NCBI GenBank assembly: GCA_016763115.1
Contig: JAESUL010000301.1
Coordinates: 1 to 8,621, forward strand
DNA from: Phycisphaerales bacterium
Lineage (GTDB): Bacteria > Planctomycetota > Phycisphaerae > Phycisphaerales > UBA1924
Direction: 5' to 3'
DNA length: 8,621 bases
The translations under genes and the position numbers were made by a program. The notes beneath the pieces are model-generated. The model saw only the letters and a list, made by a program, of their open reading frames with translations. It did no database searches and was not told the DNA's origin. How positions within the stretch are numbered: the first letter of the stretch is position 1; each line of letters begins with the position of its first letter. Positions 5,818 to 8,621 of this stretch are shown here, one piece after another.

Positions 5818-8127
5818 TTATGCGAGCCGAAGCGACTTGCGCCCGATCCATTCGATGCTCACCAGCAGGATTAGGAAAAACAGCACGATCGGGCGATCCC
5901 ACAGCGAGACACGCTCGGGGGGCAGGGCGATCGTCCGGGCACGGTTGGGCAGCATGGATGGGATGGTGCCAAAGTCTTCGGGCTTGATAACCTGCCCGCC
6001 GGTTTGTGATGCAAGATCAGCGAGCAGCGGGTGGTTGGTGTCCAGGGTTCTGCGTTCGTCCGAACTGTCAAGCACGGAAATCGTCGCATTGATCGAAGCG
6101 AGCATTGGATCAGCAGATTCGAGTGCAACGCGGTACTGCCCGGGTTCTTGGGGGATCCATGTGCCCAGGCGGGTTGTTTGTGAGCCGAGCAGTGAAGCGT
6201 GGGCACCGGCATCCTTGGACCCGATGCGGGTGATGGTCGCGTCGATGGCTTTGGGCAGGGTGTCAACAAGGGATTGGTCGAGCAGGTCAACGACGAGTTG
6301 GACGGGTTTGCCCGGCTGGGGGAATGCGGGGGCGACGCGGAGCAGGGCCGGGGCCGAGCCACGCGCGATGGTGCCTCGGGCGAGCATGCGGATCATGGGG
6401 AGCCAGAACCGCTCGGGGAGGGCTTCGCCTCGTCCGTATCGCCAGCGCCAGATCTCGTCGGTCGCGACATACCCGACCTGTCCACCGGCGTAGCGCATCG
6501 AGAGCACCACGGGCGATGAATCCGCGATCGTGTCGACCGGATGCGCGGTTGCCAAAACCACGGCTCCGGGTTTGAGGGTATCAAAGTCGATGCGTTGAAC
6601 AAGACGCAACTGGGACCATCCGGTGGCGGGATCGCGGAGCCGTTCTTCCCAACCGTCGTCGCCGAGTTGGAGAATCCCGAGCCGATCAGCTTCGGGTGTC
6701 GAGTCCATGGTGATGGACTGGTCCCAAGTGGCGATGCCCGAGCGCCCGTTGGTTGGCGGATACATAGGCAGAAGCCCGGCGATGGGGGAGGTGAGCCAAG
6801 ACGATGGCGTTGCGCTCGGGCCACCGATCCAGAGCAGCCCGGCGCCGTGCTCGGCGATGTGCTCGCGGAGCCCGTCGAGTTGCTCGGGGGTGAACAACTC
6901 GGCGCGGACATCGCCAAGGATGACCACATCGTACGGCTCCCACTGGTCCTTCGAGGTCGGGATGCGGTCGATGACCACATCGCCGTCCTGCTTGTACCGA
7001 CGATCCGCAGCCAGAAGCATCGCGGTCGATTCGATAGAATCTTCACGCGTAAGCAGGTTCTTGAGGTACCGCTGTTCCCATCGCGGGTACCCATCTATAT
7101 AGAGCACCCGCAGCGGGCGATCGACCACCGAGAGGGCGATCGACGATTGGTTGTTGCCCGGATTCATGTCCGCTGCGGAGGTGGTGTTGAGCACGATATC
7201 GAGCTTGGTTTCGCCCGGAGTATTCAAGGCGTGGTGCAGGGTGTATTGATGGGTTGATCCACCGGCGAAGTCCTTAGGATCGATGGGTACAGAGGCGACG
7301 ACCTGGCCGGTCGCGTGGTCGATCAGGTCCAGCGTGATCGGCGCGGTGCCGGCTTCGATTCCGGACCAGTTGATATCAACACGGACCGGGGCGCGATCGT
7401 CCGCGAAGATCAACTCGGGCGATTGCACGCGCACGATGGAGGCATCACGGACCGGGTCGGGCGAGCCGAGCGGGACGGTGAACACGGCGATCGAAGCGTT
7501 GGTCAACTCGGTGAGCAACTCGGGCGTGATGGCATCGGTAGATTGCCCGTCGGAAACGACAACAATCCCGGCGATGGGCTGCCCTCCGTGGGCAGCGAGC
7601 GCATCGGTGATCGCTGAACCAAGGTTCGAGCCCTTGCCACCGATCTCGGCGAGTGTTTCGGGCGGTTGCCCTTGGGCAATCAGCGCGGTCCGGTCATTGA
7701 AAGTAAACCAGGCAACACGCTTGGACTCGCTCAGATCGGTCCATTGCTCACTGCCTTCGATGAGCATCGCCCCGAGTTGTGCGTCGCGGGGCTGACCGTC
7801 GGCATCGGGGGTGGCCAGCGAGCCCGAACGATCGAGAAGCACAAGCACGGAATCACGATCGGTGTGCATGGTCACCCGTTCGAGCAGCGGCCCGGCAGCG
7901 AGCACAAGGAGCAAGACAACCAGCAGCGTGCGCACGCCGGCGAGCATGGTTCGCGTTGGTTTGGTCCCTGCAAGTCCGCGGTACGACCACCAGCTCAGAA
8001 ACCCGATCGCACCGGCGAGCAGCACCCACGCCCACGCGCCCACGGGGCGGAGGAACACGAAATCCGTGCCCGGCGACCCGAACCCGATGCCGTCAAGCCC
8101 GAAGAGTTTATTGAGCAGGGCGTTCAT
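5818..8127 (-). CDS. vWA-domain membrane protein with an embedded amidotransferase-like domain
   Basis: The product has 769 residues. Two membrane segments lie near the N-terminus (about 31-49 and 61-82) and one at the end (about 745-761), so most of the chain is one large extramembrane domain set. A vWA domain spans about 92-220. Its metal-site residues are visible: D99-R-S101-G-S103, the K-G-S-N-L-G stretch at 165-170, and D193 in V-S-D-G. Residues about 226-335 look like an Ig-type beta domain. Residues about 338-455 resemble a class I glutamine-amidotransferase-like fold (L-R-V-L-Y-I-D-G-Y 339-347, V-V-I-L-G-D-V 401-407, G-A-G-L-L-W-I-G-G 428-436), but there is no cysteine anywhere, so it cannot be an active amidotransferase. 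A second Ig-like domain (about 593-687) is followed by a T-G-G-containing segment at 709-711. The ATG at 8127 overlaps the upstream stop and has GGGAG six bases before it. Relatives lie beside BatA and MoxR genes. Role: likely metal-dependent protein-protein contacts in an envelope complex. Confidence 0.92.
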   Translation of the reverse strand: MNALLNKLFGLDGIGFGSPGTDFVFLRPVGAWAWVLLAGAIGFLSWWSYRGLAGTKPTRTMLAGVRTLLVVLLLVLAAGPLLERVTMHTDRDSVLVLLDRSGSLATPDADGQPRDAQLGAMLIEGSEQWTDLSESKRVAWFTFNDRTALIAQGQPPETLAEIGGKGSNLGSAITDALAAHGGQPIAGIVVVSDGQSTDAITPELLTELTNASIAVFTVPLGSPDPVRDASIVRVQSPELIFADDRAPVRVDINWSGIEAGTAPITLDLIDHATGQVVASVPIDPKDFAGGSTHQYTLHHALNTPGETKLDIVLNTTSAADMNPGNNQSSIALSVVDRPLRVLYIDGYPRWEQRYLKNLLTREDSIESTAMLLAADRRYKQDGDVVIDRIPTSKDQWEPYDVVILGDVRAELFTPEQLDGLREHIAEHGAGLLWIGGPSATPSSWLTSPIAGLLPMYPPTNGRSGIATWDQSITMDSTPEADRLGILQLGDDGWEERLRDPATGWSQLRLVQRIDFDTLKPGAVVLATAHPVDTIADSSPVVLSMRYAGGQVGYVATDEIWRWRYGRGEALPERFWLPMIRMLARGTIARGSAPALLRVAPAFPQPGKPVQLVVDLLDQSLVDTLPKAIDATITRIGSKDAGAHASLLGSQTTRLGTWIPQEPGQYRVALESADPMLASINATISVLDSSDERRTLDTNHPLLADLASQTGGQVIKPEDFGTIPSMLPNRARTIALPPERVSLWDRPIVLFFLILLVSIEWIGRKSLRLA

Positions 8128-8621
8128 TGCTCGCTCCCGGCTTGTTGGGCGTCGGCTCTGAACGAAAACACGCGGGCAAGGACAAGTTCAATGAGCCCGA
8201 GGATTGCTGCCAAGAGGAACACGATCCCCGCGAAACGGAACCCGCCGTTGATCGAGCTGAGCGTTGGGGCTTTGGGGTTGGTTTGTGAATCGGTTTGGGT
8301 GGCGATCCAGTCAATGGAATCGACCGAGAAGACACGCCGAAGCTGCTCGGCGAGTTCGTCTTTGGAGATCGGTGTTGAGATCGAGTGGGCAGCGTCGGGG
8401 TTGATGGCGATGATCGCGTCGGCGCCGCCCTGATCGTCGAGCGATGCGTAGAGCCCAGCGGTGCGTGAAGGGTCGCTGGGCGCGGTATCGGGCCTTGTTG
8501 AATACGAACGGATGAGTACCAAGGAATCGGTGTCGGATGCTTGGTGCCCGGCGGTTCTCTGGGTGATGGTGCCCGAGCCGGCGATGCTCTGTCGGACGAG
8601 TTCTTGCATCATCGGCACAAA
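8124..8621 (-). CDS. BatA-like membrane protein, C-terminal fragment (cut by window edge)
   Basis: The frame is open to the right edge, beginning F-V-P-M-M-Q-E-L-V, and ends at TGA 8126-8124, leaving 165 residues of a longer protein. GTG or ATG codons near 8618-8607 are internal and should not be taken as the start. The F-V-P-M-M-Q-E-L-V-R entry, the G-L-Y-A-S-L segment (residues 56-61) followed by A-I-I-A-I-N-P-D (69-76) and a single C-terminal membrane helix (about 129-149) fit the end of planctomycete BatA-type proteins, which have an N-terminal aerotolerance-regulator domain and often a vWA domain in the part not seen here. In known relatives the upstream neighbours are a DUF58 protein and a MoxR AAA+ ATPase. 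The gene is coupled to the vWA gene through an ATGA overlap. The family call is moderate because only the end is visible. Confidence 0.75.
   Translation of the reverse strand, partial: FVPMMQELVRQSIAGSGTITQRTAGHQASDTDSLVLIRSYSTRPDTAPSDPSRTAGLYASLDDQGGADAIIAINPDAAHSISTPISKDELAEQLRRVFSVDSIDWIATQTDSQTNPKAPTLSSINGGFRFAGIVFLLAAILGLIELVLARVFSFRADAQQAGSEQ
8134..8138 (-). promoter_or_regulatory. Ribosome binding site of the vWA gene
   Basis: Minus-strand GGGAG lies six bases before ATG 8127-8125, inside the last codons of the BatA-like gene. Confidence 0.6.

Noticed and set aside
4994..6493. 499-codon open frame on the plus strand
   Set aside because: It lies antisense across two well-supported genes, has Ser/Arg-rich composition typical of a reverse-frame shadow, and shows no domain or good start signal.
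8607..8618. GTG/ATG codons near the right edge as a gene start
   Set aside because: The frame stays open to the edge and the sequence matches the interior of a BatA-type protein, with no signal or membrane segment following the putative start.
1..8621. Plus strand richer in G and T, taken as a sign that the operon lies on the lagging strand
   Set aside because: The bias is explained well enough by frequent C-ending codons (ATC, ACC, GAC, CTC) on the coding strand, so it says little about replication direction.

Overview
The window is a piece of a GC-rich bacterial chromosome. Every convincing gene lies on the minus strand, so the region reads right to left as one tightly packed operon. The gene set is the kind found in Planctomycetota, most plausibly the Phycisphaerae: a BatA-like membrane protein, a von Willebrand factor A (vWA) membrane protein with an embedded amidotransferase-like domain, a very long DUF4175-like coiled-coil membrane protein, a small exported Gln/Ser-rich protein and an exported prenyltransferase/squalene-cyclase-repeat protein. 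The lineage is inferred from gene content, since there is no rRNA or other marker.

Layout in transcription order. (1) 8621-8124: C-terminal end of a BatA-like protein, cut by the right edge. (2) 8127-5818: 769-aa vWA/amidotransferase-like membrane protein. (3) 5745-2239: 1168-aa DUF4175-like membrane protein with a long periplasmic beta region and coiled coils. (4) 2242-1604: 212-aa exported protein with a low-complexity linker and a conserved-looking C-terminal helix pair. (5) 1607-567: 346-aa exported alpha/alpha-toroid protein. (6) 570-1: 190-residue N-terminal part of a secreted protein built from an ungapped 66-residue tandem repeat; it runs off the left edge, so its stop is not visible.

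Four of the five gene junctions are ATGA overlaps, in which the start codon overlaps the upstream TGA stop. The exception is 5746-5817, a gap of about 72 bases before the DUF4175-like gene. No stretch over 300 bases lacks a gene. I saw no RNA gene, mobile element, CRISPR array or convincing terminator.

All six products are predicted to sit in the inner membrane or to be exported. Known relatives suggest that MoxR ATPase and DUF58 genes lie upstream, beyond the right edge. The likely picture is an envelope-associated assembly: vWA and BatA-like membrane proteins, a coiled-coil scaffold, and three secreted partners encoded at the end of the operon. Its biochemical role is unknown. Mature parts of five of the six proteins have no cysteine that I can find; only the toroid protein has any (four).
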